From: Anthoceros angustus
Lineage: Eukaryota; Streptophyta; Anthocerotopsida; Anthocerotales; Anthocerotaceae
Reading direction: 5' to 3'
NCBI GenBank assembly: GCA_010909165.1
Contig: MU008165.1
Coordinates: forward strand, 1,302,001-1,366,000
Length of the DNA: 64,000 nt
Shown: positions 14,381 to 26,287 of the stretch, one piece after another
Layout: each line of letters begins with the position of its first letter
Position numbering within the stretch: position 1 is the stretch's first letter
Notes under the pieces: model-generated
The model's database searches: none
What the model was told of the DNA's origin: nothing
Seen by the model: the letters and a program-made list of their open reading frames with translations, nothing else
Position numbers and translations under genes: made by a program

Positions 14381-15134
14381 ATTTCTGCTGTGACGCTCCT
14401 GTCTTGTATGGGCGGGCAGGCCTGCGAGACTCATGATCATCCTGCACGGTCCAACGAGTGGGGTCCAAGTGCAGTTGTTGCCTAAAGAGCCCCTGGCGAC
14501 GATTCTCTCTGGAACGTCCACTTCCATCCACACATAATCGATAGACTGCCTTTGTTGCAAAGGTGCGGTCCTTCCCTCTTTGCCAATGCTTTGTCCCTTG
14601 AAGTCAGGTGAGCGAGAGCTCTACCTGTGAACCCACCACAAGATGGTTCCCGCGACAGGTCCTGTTGTGTCACAATAATAGCGATGCGCGTGCCTCGCGG
14701 GAGCGCGCTACCAACCTAAGCATGGATTGGACTCCGATCAATCCTGGGGACTACCTGGGTACCACTTGTTTCGATGACTTGGGACCAACGTCGAGACCAA
14801 AGTCCAAGTCAGAGACCACTGGTGTTTCTAGCATGCATTGACAGGACCGTGCCATCACCACGAATGCCACCATGCCCAGAATAAGCCAGGGCCGGTGTTA
14901 AGAAGCACGCTCGATTCACCGCCGAGCACGGCAGTCAATCTTCACGGTGACAGGTTATGTATGTAATCTGGTGTTCTGGGCTCGGCTGGCGACGCTTCGA
15001 ACGTGTTCCTGTTAAAGGACTTCGGAGCTGGGCTTGGGGGCCGGGGGAGGAGAGGGCATCTCTTGTATCTCCACGATGGCAGGCCAATTGGCTCTCTCGG
15101 ACGTGGAGTTGGGCTCTGAACGGAACGTGCTGAG
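14381..15134. other. Intergenic region upstream of the EDEM gene
   Basis: No gene was recognised. From about 14900 the sequence is duplicated at 12260-12480, so it is probably promoter or 5' leader of the EDEM gene. Short ORFs here have no family resemblance. Confidence 0.5.
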
Positions 15135-15200
15135 CTGGGTTCTGGGTTGACAGTTCTGGGTTCTGGGTTCTGGGTTCTGGGTTCTGGGTTGGGGGAGGGG
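15135..15200 (+). repeat. GGGTTCT heptamer array beside the EDEM start codon
   Basis: About six or seven near-perfect copies of GGGTTCT are followed by a G-rich run, ending a few bases before the ATG at 15204. The plus strand has more than four GGG runs with 4-nt spacers, the pattern of a potential G-quadruplex. The same position in the partial EDEM copy (about 12460-12490) has only GGGTTTTGGG and a G run, so the expansion is specific to this copy. Confidence 0.8.
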
Positions 15201-15203
15201 AAC

Positions 15204-18200
15204 ATGGCTATCAAGCTGCGGGCTTGTCCTGCCTTTTGGTTAGTTTTGCTGCTACTGTACTGGGATTGCCTGAGAGCAGTGGGCGGGGCCTGGGTGACGA
15301 AGGAGGAGGCTGTGGAGCTTCGGGATGAGGTCTGTGCGAAGAGATTGATTTTGTGAGGAGAGAGATTTGTGGGAATTCGAGGTGGCTGTTGAGGGAATTT
15401 CAATGCTCTGCGTTGCTTGCAGGTTAAGGGAATGTTTTATCATGCTTTTGACAACTACATGGAGCATGCATATCCTCTGGATGAGCTCAGGCCCATTTCC
15501 TGCTCAGGGCAGGATACGCTCGGGTCTTACTCCTTGACTGTGGTATGATGCGTATCGGGATTTCGGAATTCTTGATTGGTAATGTCGCATAGTATCATGT
15601 TGGTGAGATGATGGTTGTTATGCCAGGTCGACGCTTTGGATATGCTGGCTCTGCTGGGGGATCGGGCAAGGTTTGCTGAAGTTGTGACCGACCTTGGTAG
15701 AAATCTTCGATTTGACAAAGTATGGACAGTTTTTGTGTTGGTTCCATTGTTGTCTTAGCTTGAGATATGGTGGTGTTATTGGTGGCGTGACTGTTTTGAT
15801 CAGAATATAACTGTCTCTGTCTTCGAGACCACCATTCGGGTTCTGGGGGGTCTTCTGTCAGCTCATCTCCTTGCAAGTGATCCTGCCACGGTATGTAGCT
15901 CCATGGGAACATGTTTTTACCTTGTGGAACATTTGGTATAGTGTCGTCTCAAGTACCTCTCAACTTGCTTTGCAGGGAATGTATGTGGGTACGTATGATA
16001 ACGAGTTGCTGCATTTGGCAGAGGACCTTGGTCGCAGGCTTTTACCTGCTTTTGATACCATAACAGGTGATTCATGTCTTCAGGGGTCCATTTCATGCCC
16101 CATGCACTGGTTGTGTAGGCCACTGACCTGCCTGGGCTTGTCAAGCAGACTTGCAGACGGAAGCTTGTATTGATGATCTCGGCCCTCGCCTGTTGCTTGC
16201 AGGAATTCCGTATGGATCTGTCAATCTGCTGTATGGCATTGACAGCAATGAGAGTCAGGCAAGGATGCATCCTGAGTGCAGGATCTGGCCCGTTTTTATT
16301 CGGATTTATGAGCTTTCTGTCAAGCTCCGTGACAAGTGGTTTTGTTAGGCCTCTCATTCTTGTCCATATAGGTGACCTCCACAGCTGGTGGTGGAACATT
16401 GACTCTTGAATTTGGAATCCTTAGCCGCTTAACCGGTGATCCAGGTATGCATTTCTGTCATTGTCCTTTCACCATGGCTCAACTGATTTTCCTCCTTACT
16501 AACTGTCTGACTTACTCTTTGATCCCATGATGCAGTATTTGAGGAAGTTGCGAAGAACTCTGTTCGGGGTCTATGGGCTCAGAGGTCTCGACTTGATCTT
16601 GTAGGAGCACACATCAACGTCTTCACTGGAGAGTGGACCCAAAAGGTCTTGAGATGTCTATGACCAGTCTGCGTGTAATGGTTTTGCAAGTGAGCTTTGT
16701 CTATGACAGTACTGGATCGGTGCATAAGCAGGATGCTGGGATTGGCACGAGCGTGGACTCATTTTACGAGTATCTCCTCAAGGTGCACACCCACTGTTGA
16801 TTCAATAAGCTTCCATCATAAAGACTCAACATGGTGCCATGTGCCCAATAATGTCGGTCGGACCTTGGCAGGCTTATATCTTGTTTGGTGATGAAGAGTA
16901 TCTGTATATGTTCAAGGAAGCATACAGTGCTGTGATGAGCCACCTTCACAATGACCCATGGTGGGTAGGCTGACGGGTTTGTCGGGGCTGAAAGTTTCTT
17001 GTTGTAATGCAGCAAGTTGTGCAAGTTCAGCAACTTGAAGGTCTGCTTTGCTGTATCCTCTAGGTACTTGGAGGTGAACATGAATTCGGGTATCATAGTT
17101 TGGCCGCTCTTCAATAGTTTGCAGGCTTTCTGGCCAGGACTCCAGGTTTGCCCTGATTATATCATAAATGACTGTACATCACTGAACTGCATTCTGGATA
17201 CGTGCATTTAGTGTTCCCACTGTGTCATAAGTTTGAAGCGATGTGCTGTTCTTTGAAGCTTTAACTGTTCCAGGTTTTGGCCGGAGATATCGACCCCTCT
17301 GTACGCACGCACAAAGCCTTCTTTTCTGTGTGGAAACGATATGGATTCACACCAGAGGGGTTCAATCTGGCCTCGTTCAGGGTGCAGGTACTCACTCTAA
17401 TACTGTATGGTTACTTGTCCCTATGAGGTCTCTTAGTGACATTAGAATGGCTTAACATCATTGATTTTCTTTCCCACCTTACATTTCTGTGCAGCCAGGT
17501 CAAAGGAGTTATCCCCTGCGGCCGGAGTTAATGGAGAGTACATATATGTTGTACAAGGCCACTCGAGATCCATGGTTGGCTGGTGTTCCTTGTCTTGAGG
17601 TGGAAGCTATTGCTTCTACTCTCCAGTTCGAGAAATGCTCATGCCATGTTAATTATTGTTGGCAGGTATTTGCATGTTGGAAGGGATATGGTTGCTAGTC
17701 TGCAGTATGGCACTCACTGTGAATGTGGATATTGTCACATCAAAGATGTAGAAACACATGAAAAAGAAGATCGTATGGAGAGTTTCTTCTTGGCTGAGAC
17801 AGTAAGCAGACCACATTCTACCCCATTTCTGCAGTTGTTCAAAGCACTTGTCATCTCTCAGGCTGTTGTTATGTACTCATCGGGAAAGCTATTTCAATGG
17901 ACAGATGAAATATCTGTGGCTTCTTTTTGATCTCGCAGCAGGGGGTGACAACCTTGTGGAGAACGGCCCCTACCCGTAAGCCATACAATGCATCACCTCC
18001 TAGTTTTCACTGGTTGGTCGGTGTGCTGCATTTTAAGATTGGTCTAAGGAACTCTCATGTGTGGCAGGTACATATTCAACACAGAAGGACATCTTCTGCC
18101 TGTGACTCCTGAAATTGCCTTGCCTACTGAGCAGTGTACCTATGTGGGCAGCTCATGCAGTGATCCAAGCTCTGACAAGAAAATCATACTGGGCAACCAG

Positions 18201-18585
18201 TACTCAGAGGAGCAGTTCGAGCAGCTGAAGTTTTCTCCTCTCAAGGTGTCGTTGAACCATACATCAGTTGATTCTTTCAGCGACCATACGGAGCACGATA
18301 CTGATATTCTTGTTGGGGGTGATACCATGGGAACATTCAAGGTGAGAAGTTGCAGTGTTTCACATTCTGAGTGGGATGGCATGGTTGTAAACCCAAGGGT
18401 GTCTTAGCCTTTCCAGTTGGGTTATTGGTCACTTGCAGGGAGTTTGTCCAGGGCTCAGTCTGTGGCAGCGCTTGGGTATGTCTTTCACGTCCGATCCTGC
18501 TCCAGATTTGCAATTTTCGGAGGAGGGGGCTGGTGGATACATTGACCCTCAGATCCTCAACTTGTTTAATGTGGAGGACTTGTAG
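15204..18585 (+). CDS. EDEM: EDEM-type ER alpha-mannosidase-like protein (GH47; plant MNS4/MNS5 class)
   Basis: The protein trims mannose from misfolded glycoproteins, or recognises them, for ER-associated degradation. The ATG at 15204 opens a signal peptide with a [12 protein letters not shown]-like core. GH47 blocks follow in order: [184 protein letters not shown] and [15 protein letters not shown]. The last is diagnostic for EDEM rather than Golgi mannosidase I. Exons are joined by short introns with GT..AG ends, such as GAG|GTCTGT after exon 1 and TTGCAG|GTTAAG before exon 2. The final exon ends NLFNVEDL with TAG at 18583-18585. There is no KDEL-type retention signal. I saw no break in the exons. 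Confidence 0.92.
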
Positions 18586-19159
18586 CAATTGCGTCCCATA
18601 AATTGAGAACTTTGCACTGAAGCAATAGATTCAAGAAGTACGACATTTTCACTTAGGACTCTTCTCTCGAGGGTTTAAGGAAGGTTAGGCTTGAGTACCT
18701 AGCTAATTTTAGGGGGGGTTTGATTTATGGCATAGTTAGTGCATAAGATGGAAGCTTTTGAAAGTTGCTTCTAAGTATACATTCTAAGTGGAATGTGTAT
18801 GTGTTTTTCAAGTGCACATCCAATCTTTACAAAATGTTTAAACTTTGTAGAGTTTGATATGTGACTTCAGTTAGTTCTAAGTCAGACGGTTACCTGACTA
18901 TATTTTTTGGAGTTGTTATAAGAATTGATAGGTAATCTGCATATGCTAGGGTAGGCCAAGCAAGGAGCACCAAGATGATAGATTTTTTTCCTTTTTTCAG
19001 AAGGAAGATTTTGAGAGAGGTCAAAAAAAGAAGCTTCAATATTTTATTTTGGATAGATAACTTGTGTTTGAATTTTAAAGATGGAATTTCTAGGCCATTG
19101 TTCATGAGGCATTTGATGATGGTGAAGTAGTTCAAAAAGATTTGTTTCTTCATGGAGAG
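18586..19159. other. AT-rich intergenic stretch between EDEM and LBD genes
   Basis: It holds the EDEM 3' flank and the LBD 5' flank. No gene, repeat or RNA was recognised. Confidence 0.5.
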
Positions 19160-20044
19160 ATGGACAGAGAATGTTGTTGTTCTGGGGCAATGAGGGATCA
19201 GCTTCAGTCACAAACCAACGAGTCCAACAATGGACGACGTCAGGATGAGGATGCACAAGCCGACGCTGTGAACGCATACAACAATAGTAACAATCACACC
19301 TATAGAAGCCACATCCATAATAATAATCAAAGCCAGAATAGCCACACTAATTATCAGAATCATAACGGTGCACATATGCATCCCTACAGGCGATTACGGG
19401 TGGCCATGGCTTCAGGAGGAACCACGAACAATAGTGTTGGAGGGGGCGGGGGAAGCAGCACACCTGGTAACTCAGCCTGTGCAGCATGTCGTGTGTTGCG
19501 ACGAAAATGTACAGCCCAATGCTTATTTGCACCATACTTCCCTCCGGACCAACCTCAAAGATTTGCACATGTTCACAAGGTCTTTGGTGTAGCCAATGTG
19601 ACCAAGATGTTGCACAACTTGCCACCTCCACATAGGGAAGATTGTGTGAATTCATTGGCATATGAAGCTGATGCACGGGTACAGGACCCGGTGTACGGTT
19701 GTGTAGGTGCTATATCAGTATTGCAACAACAAGTGGCACATCTTCAAACTCAACTTTCTATTGCTACCTCAGAAATTTCTCGGCTCCGAGAAACCTTTGT
19801 AATTGCTGCTGCAGCATCTTCATCTCATGCTGCAAATTCAGCTTCCCAAGCTACGGGAATTGGAAATGCGAATACGAATTCAACTGTGACTGCTAATGGT
19901 TCTAGCTTAGGTGGCTGCGGTGGAAGCAACAATGCACTATTGGGACTACCATCAGGGGTACAAAGCAATGGAAATGGCAACTGTCCCCAAAATGGCCCCC
20001 CGGGGACTTTGTTGCTTCAAAATCCGGTAAAAATCTTGTCCTAG
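19160..20044 (+). CDS. LOB-domain (LBD/AS2-like, class I) transcription factor
   Basis: This plant-specific DNA-binding factor is about 294 residues long. The ATG at 19160 (MDREC) is the first in-frame ATG. An Asn/His-rich N-terminal tail of about 110 residues precedes the domain. The CX2CX6CX3C zinc block reads CAACRVLRRKCTAQC. It is followed by LFAPYFPPDQPQRFAHVHKV and FGVANVTKML (the GAS block, with the invariant Pro region near DARVQDPVYGCVG). A leucine-zipper-like coil follows (VLQQQVAHLQTQL...SEISRL), as in class I members. The C-terminus is Gly/Asn/Ser rich. The frame closes with TAG at 20042-20044. Just before it, CCG|GTAAAA could serve as a splice donor, so the true C-terminus may lie in a further exon that I cannot identify. 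The domain itself has no intron, whereas many LBD genes are interrupted within it. Confidence 0.93.
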   Translation: MDRECCCSGAMRDQLQSQTNESNNGRRQDEDAQADAVNAYNNSNNHTYRSHIHNNNQSQNSHTNYQNHNGAHMHPYRRLRVAMASGGTTNNSVGGGGGSSTPGNSACAACRVLRRKCTAQCLFAPYFPPDQPQRFAHVHKVFGVANVTKMLHNLPPPHREDCVNSLAYEADARVQDPVYGCVGAISVLQQQVAHLQTQLSIATSEISRLRETFVIAAAASSSHAANSASQATGIGNANTNSTVTANGSSLGGCGGSNNALLGLPSGVQSNGNGNCPQNGPPGTLLLQNPVKILS

Positions 20045-21334
20045 TTTGTAGGTGTTCTACAATTGATCCATTTCTTATTTTTCAAGTTTAGTTCAGGAAT
20101 TTTTTTCAATATGTATGATTCTACTAGTTCCCAAATCCAAAGCATTTGGAAGAAAAACTCATGAAGCTCTCAAAACTCACATCATCTTCAGCCTATTTTC
20201 ATTTCACCAACCCCATGTGAAGTATGTCATTAGAGACTCTCATTTTTTTTTCCAAGTCAAAGTGAGAGCTTCATGTCAATCTCATTACTAAATTCATTGT
20301 GAATTTGTATGTTTGAGAAGTGGAAAACAAGACAATAACATATTCTTTCTATAGTTTGGTACCGACAAGAAAAGAGAAACCAAACACATCTGACGAAGTG
20401 TGTACCTTTCTCTATTTTTGATTGATTTAAAATTGAAAGCAAATTTTGCTAATCCAACTATCTATTAATCCAGACTCTATTGAGCCGCAAACTACTACTA
20501 GATCATTGATCATTTATAAATCTAGCTCAGGTAAATAAATCACTATGATAATACTCCATTCAATAATTATGACTGTTTCTTTTAAACCAATGGATACTCT
20601 TGAAACATCCTTTCATAGCTTCAAGCCTAGCTTAGATAAAAAATTCTATGAAGTACCATTGAATACTTTGCATTTTTTTTCTTTGTTCTTTTGATATAAC
20701 CTATTTTTACATGCCATATATTACAGCCAACTACACGTTTATGTTCTACATGATGAGCCCTTTATTATTCTAGGGGAGTTGGGATGAACCTATCTAACTT
20801 AAAGCAGCCCGAGGGAGGCATAAGGGTGGTTTTCATCTTATGTAGTTTGATGATCGCATAATCCTTTTTGAACCCAACAAACAACCTCTCCATAAATTTT
20901 AAATATAATATCTATTTATAACCTAAGTTGACTCATATAATTTTTTTTCTATTGGTTTTCAAGCATTGAGCTATTTTTAAATAGAAAAGAAATTATATTA
21001 ATATACCTATTATGGAAAAAAGTAGTCTGATAAAAAGTCTGATCTTGCTCTTCCAATGATCATCAATATAGGCGTATTAGTGTTTTTGAATAGGTAATAA
21101 GACGTTATTAAATTTGATATGAATACCGTCGCCGTCGTTCTTAAACTCCGTGACGTACTATGGCAAAAGCACTGAACAAAAAACATTCATTCAAGCAAAT
21201 CAAGCGGTAGTCCCGCGTTAGGGATGTACAATAGTGCCTTAGCAGCCAAAACGCCCTAGAAGCAGGGGCACCATGGACGTGAGACGCAATTTCGGCTGAA
21301 TTCGGCCCGAAACGCTCAATTGCAAGCGGGGATC
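20045..21334. other. AT-rich intergenic region
   Basis: About 1.3 kb of low-GC sequence with no coding stretch of note. Between about 21240 and 21334 the composition rises toward the TIM50 start. Nothing else was recognised. Confidence 0.5.
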
Positions 21335-23233
21335 ATGCAGGCAGCCGGGCGTCAAGCCTGGGCTCTGCGCCGGCAACTATGCTCACCTGTCACGTCTGCG
21401 TATTTGTGCAGAGCGATTTCTGGCTCTGCCACCGCCTCGATCTCGTCCGCAGCGGAGACCGATGTTCCCTCTGAGACCGAAGGCGCCTCCCAGGGCGGAG
21501 CAAGTGAGAAGCGTCCGGGCGGCCTCCTTGGATTGCTCAAAACTGGCCTCCTTCTATCCCTCACTGGAGCCCTAGTAGGGACGGGCTATGTGACTTACGG
21601 TGAGTGTGTCATTGCGCCGGGTTTGATTGTTCTGGCTGGCAGTGATTCTCGCTGATCTCTGTTTGGATGCGCAGCCTACAGCGCGGAGGAGCTGGAAAAC
21701 AAGCTGTCTAAGCTACGCGGTTCCTTGAACGTTAAATCTGCACCCGAGGATGGCCTGCTGAACAGAGTGCAAAATTCGCTCTACACAGTTTCTTTGGATG
21801 TCGTGGTCGGGGCGGCTGACGCGTATTTGGATGTTAGGAAATCGCTGGAGGAGCAAGTCAAAGTAAAGCGCTCACCGATTCGCTTGTGCAGATTGGCAAG
21901 ATGAATTAGCCGTTAGGTTATTACCGGGAATGTGCTGCAGCTTGCAAATTTTCACGGTCGTGATGTGATGCCTGCAGGGATTCGCAGCACCTTCTTCAGA
22001 CAAGTTGCTGCCGGATCTGCATCCAAATGAACAGCATGTGATGACTCTTGTGTTGGATCTGAATGAGACGCTGGTCTACTCGGACTGGAAGGTATGTGAA
22101 GTCGAATCTGAAGTTGAACTCGCTATCAGAGGTTCGGCCAGTGTGTCTGTTGCTGTTTACTCTAACTGTTAAGACGTATTGCAGAGAGACCGTGGCTGGC
22201 GGACTTTCAAAAGGCCTGGAGTGGAAGATTTTCTGGAGCAGTTAGCGCAATATTACGAACTTGTCATCTACTCTGATCAACTTGTGCCTGTAAGCATGCT
22301 GTGTTGTCGTTTGTGTGCACTGTGGGGAATGTTTGGAACTCTGACCAGCAGAGCGGGAAGGATAGTAGGAGGACCAAGTTGGACCGATTGAGACACCATG
22401 TCTGATTATTTGATAATCTGCGTTTATGTAAGTATTAACAACTTGTCGCACCTTGGCAGTATGTAGACCCCATTCTAAATCAGCTCGATCAGAAGGGGTG
22501 CGTGCGCTATAGGCTGTACCGGGATGCCACACAATACATACATGGAAAACACTTTCGAGTAAGATTTGTTTTTAACTTAACGCTGTGCGATATTGATTGG
22601 TGTTGCGTGTGGAACTATGTTTTGATATCCAGGGCTGGAAGTACCGAGGGCAGCACTTAATAAACCTCACTTGCATGTTTTCAGGACCTTTCAAAGCTGA
22701 ACAGAGATCCTTCCCGAGTGCTCTACTTAAGTGGTCATGCTATGGAATCATGCCTGCAGCCTGAGAATTCTTTGCCAATCAAACCATGGACGCTAGAGCC
22801 AGATGATACCTGCCTGCTAGACCTTCTACCATTTCTTGAGTGTGAGTTATCTATCCGAATAGGGGTAGGCGGAGGAGAGTTTGAAAGTAGGAATATCTTC
22901 GAAGATCTTGCTTTCTACACTGCTCTCTGATGACCATAATCACACTTTCTGACCTTGGCAGTTGTAGCCCGACAAAGACCCACTGATATTCGGCCTGTAC
23001 TGGCCCATTATCAAGGCAGGGATGTCGCTGCTGAATTTCGGGAGCGGACGAAGGAGTACCAGAGGTAGTGCCTTCTTGATGTCAAAAAACCTTCCGCTGT
23101 CAAAGTGTCACTTGCTCCTCTGTTTTTGTGGAAGTCATTCATTGAACTTTTTGGCAACCACAGGAAAATGCAGGAGCGGAAACAGCAAAGTCGCCTGTGG
23201 AGAGGGTCGATTGCCCGATCAGGTCAGCAATAA
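21335..23233 (+). CDS. TIM50: Mitochondrial import translocase subunit TIM50
   Basis: TIM50 is the inner-membrane receptor of the TIM23 complex, which hands presequence proteins from TOM to the channel. The ATG at 21335 opens an Arg/Ser-rich presequence (MQAAGRQAWALRRQLC). A hydrophobic segment follows near residues 65-85 (LLLSLTGALVGTGYVTY), consistent with one membrane span. The FCP1/HAD-like domain then reads VLDLNETLVYSDWK, RGWRTFKRPGVEDFLEQLAQ, YYELVIYSDQLVPYVDPIL, YRDATQYIHGKHFRDLSKLN, RDPSRVLYLSGHA and KPWTLEPDDTCLLDLLPFLE. The second Asp of the phosphatase DxDxT motif is Asn (DLNET), as is usual in plant TIM50, so no phosphatase activity is expected. The C-terminus reads RPVLAHYQGRDVAAEFRERT, then a basic exon KMQERKQQSRLWRGSIARS. 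The stop is TAA at 23231-23233 if the last possible donor (23223) is not used. If it is used, the protein ends two codons into the next exon. Confidence 0.92.
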
Positions 23234-23844
23234 CATCTGGGTGTGGTCACTTGTGGATACTTTTGTCTTCCCGGCGGTCAGCTTGAATCGAAGTTCGGAG
23301 CTACGGGCAAAGCGCTCTCCGGGAGCGGAGACCAAAGCTTGTAACAGTCACTGGCGACACGAAATTGCAGTCCGAGGTTAGATAAACTCCCGGCTCCACC
23401 TTGAATGCTGGGGCAACTAAAGCAGTGCTTCTAGGTGGGCTTGCGCTCTAATATTTGAGTGTGAAGGCATGTAAGGAGGAAGGGCTCTTCCGAACATTAC
23501 ACCGTCAGAGTGAAACATACAATTTTGGCTTGTATGTACCTGGACAAGTAGATGTTTGTTCTAGCTTGCAACGTACGGAACCTAAGAGAAAGATCAGACA
23601 TGAAGATATGTGTCCTGAATAGGGAGACCTAATCGACCTGAAATCACGCACCTATTGCGCACAAAAGATGCAATTGTAGGTAAGTAGAGAGATGATGCTA
23701 CGAATTGAAACGCAAGCAGCACCTTAACACAGACCGTCTGTTCAGGTGGCAACGCAATCGCTGCGTCTTGCGGCTTTCAGGCGCCAGCAGTCCTCTTCAG
23801 CAATATCCGCTCCCGTACCAGGATATCCCACTTTCCGATAGGAG
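23234..23844. other. TIM50 3' flank, no gene recognised
   Basis: The stretch contains the 3' flank of TIM50. I see no coding sequence or repeat. Confidence 0.45.
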
Positions 23845-24370
23845 ATCTGGATGATGCAAGCTCGAGTCACACCAGATGAAACAGAAACCCTAGTCGTGAA
23901 ATCCTCCGCTACCATATGACAGCTAAAGCATCACGACTTGACGCTACCACCCCTTGTAGCGTCTCTCACGTGAAGCACACCTAAATTTGTTGATCTGGAT
24001 AGTCAGAAATTGCAACTGAGAAGCCTTTGGAGGCAAGGCAATTCTCTACCACCGAGCACTTCAAGCATCAAGCCGCTTCAGCGCTGCAACTTCCAGGGCC
24101 AATTACAGTGCACTACACAAGAGCAGTGCAGAACCTTTGATTCAGCAAGCTTCCCTTGCAGAAGGGCGGCAGCTGGTGCTCTTGGTGCGGAACTGGCTTC
24201 TGAATCCTTTTTGTCTCTGAAGGAGATCCAGCCAGTGGTGCAAGAGGGTCGGCGGTCGCAACCGAAGCCGGTTCTGTGGCAGGAAGGGGATCCGGAGGAG
24301 GAACTGGTTCTGATGCCAGAGCTGGAGCTGAAGCTGGGCTGCTTCTTCAGCAGGAGCTGGAACTGTTATG
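23845..24370 (-). pseudogene. Decayed copy of part of the neighbouring MYND-UBP gene
   Basis: Positions 23850-24005 match 31190-31350 (shared CAGAAACCCTA, ATCACGAC, CTACCACCCCTT-like and ATCTGGATAGTCA blocks). Positions 24110-24370 match 31440-31770 (CAAGAGCAGTGCA, AAGGGCGGCAG.TG.TGC, GTCTCTGAAG, and the GGAGCTGGAGCTGAAGCTGG Ala/Pro-coding run). The source is an intron plus the Ala/Pro-rich second exon of the UBP gene, in the same orientation. The copy is strongly diverged and does not encode a usable protein. It lies directly upstream of the makorin start at 24586, so it may now be that gene's promoter or leader; that is inference. Confidence 0.7.
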
Positions 24371-24585
24371 ATGCAGGTTGTTAAGGCGTAATAGGTTGTT
24401 CGAGCTCAGCGTCAGCCTTCGGTGGTGGGGAATTCAGCAGCCTATTTCATATTTGTGGTCTAGTTTCGGTGCTGGACTCGGCGAGTCTCAGAACCGGAAG
24501 ACAAGTGACAGAGGATATCAGTATTATTCATCTTGGCATCCAGTCTGCGGTGTCCGGTCGTTTGACCTAGGGGTGGTTGTGCAAG

Positions 24586-26287
24586 ATGAGGTTGTCATTC
24601 CTCGGATGTTGCGCATGATTGTGGATTTGATGGTTGTTCATGCTTTTTTCTGACCGTGGCAAATAGCTGATTTGCTCTGGAGCTCTTGCTGCTACAGAAT
24701 GCTCATCCAGCTTTTGTGCTTTTGCAGCCGAGTCCTGTGTAAGTATTTCCTTCATGGCGCATGCCTGAAGGGGGATATGTGCGAGTACTCCCATGATTGG
24801 AAGGATCAAACAAATGAAGTGAGTATGTTCGTGCAGGCTGTTTGCGGGAATCGGCGGATTGTGTGTATTCACACTTGGGGAATGTCTTTGCTCTGCAGAT
24901 TTGTACTTACTATTTGAAAGGGACTTGCGCTTATGGAGACCGATGTAGATATCAGCATGTGAGAAGAGTAAACAAGGCTGCTCCTCTTACCCTGCCTTCA
25001 CGACCCCGAACTTTGCAGTCAGCAGGAAGTTCTGCTGGTGCCGCTGTGGGTGCAGACAGAACCTCAAATGAATTGACACGGGTTCAGCCTCTTGCAGCAC
25101 AAGCGACAACTGATCCCTGGCAAAGGGTGCATGATAACTTCCAACCGCTAGCGCTCGATGACGAAGATGAATGGGGCAAAGATTGGGGAAAGGATGTCTT
25201 TAGCTGTAACGAGAATGAGCCCCTTTGCTCTCTGGCAGTTACTGAGAATTGCCCTCTGGGTGACGCATGCAATCGTCCACATGGAGAGAAATGTCCGTTT
25301 TGCGGGAAGTATTGTCTCCATCCGTTCAATGTGCTTGAGCGAGAGGGGCATTTGAAAGTTTGTGAGCGAAATCAGAAGAAGTTGGAAGCACTTTGCAAGA
25401 GCAAAGACGTTGAATGTGGTGTTTGTCTGGAGAAAGTTCTGTCGAAACCCTCTCCAGCCGAGCGTAGATTTGGGCTGATGTCTGGATGTGATCATTCATT
25501 CTGTATGGCTTGTATACGGGGATGGAGGAGCAGTTCGAATCCTGTGATCAAGGGATTGAACAGCCTCGTTCGGTCATGCCCTATCTGCCGCTTGCCCTCT
25601 CATTTTATCATCCCCAGTATTATCTGGTACTTCAGTCCGGAAGAGAAGGATGAAATTGTGTCCAACTACAGAAAAAGGCTCAGGTATGGCACTGTTGGAC
25701 AATTCTACAGGATCTCAAGTTGCTTGTTGTTTGATCCTTGACGTGCTGACTGGCATGTGTGTTACCTACTTTGCAGTGAAATTGATTGCAAGCACTTTGA
25801 CTTTGGCAACCAGACCTGTCCCTTTGGTACAAGTTGCTTTTATAAGGTTAGAAGCCGCTCCTCAACCTAAACACACTGAATGTGCACTGCACCTCAAAGA
25901 TGCACATTCTGTGTGCGCTTTGCAGCTTGTCGCGACCCAGTGTTAGTGTTGATAGTCAGCCTCGTCATACTGCTACCTACAATAAGACTGGACCATAGCG
26001 CCAAGCTTGAAGGAGCCTTTGGTTTCTGGCAATTGATCAATTTTGTTCATTGTGGGACAGCATGCCTACAAGGACGGCCGGAAGGAAGAAGTGAAGCTGC
26101 GACATCTTGGGGCAGCGGATGGCGGCACAGTTATAGCAAAGGACGTCAGGTCAGTCAAATTGATGCTACTGACTTTGTCTTGGTTTCTCGCTCGTACCTG
26201 CTGCATGTTACTGAGACCGCGTTTTGTTCGCCTTTGTTCGGGTGGCTCTGTTTAGACTCTCGGACTTTTTGGGCGCTCTTGACCTAG
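24586..26287 (+). CDS. MKRN: Makorin-type RING/CCCH E3 ubiquitin ligase
   Basis: A RING E3 ligase with RNA-binding CCCH fingers. The best start is a 5-nt coding piece, ATGAG at 24586-24590, spliced to the acceptor TTTGCAG|CCGAG at 24728. This gives [18 protein letters not shown], which fits the MSxRxLCKxF start of plant makorins. The first finger ([19 protein letters not shown]) ends at donor 24819. Exon 3 from 24899 carries the second finger ([19 protein letters not shown]), a third Cys-rich block ([20 protein letters not shown]) and the makorin Cys/His region. The C3HC4 RING follows (CGVCLEKVL..., [22 protein letters not shown]). Later exons give [40 protein letters not shown] and [10 protein letters not shown] with TAG at 26285-26287. 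The domain order CCCH-CCCH-Cys/His-RING-CCCH is complete. Only the micro-exon start is inferred. Confidence 0.92.
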
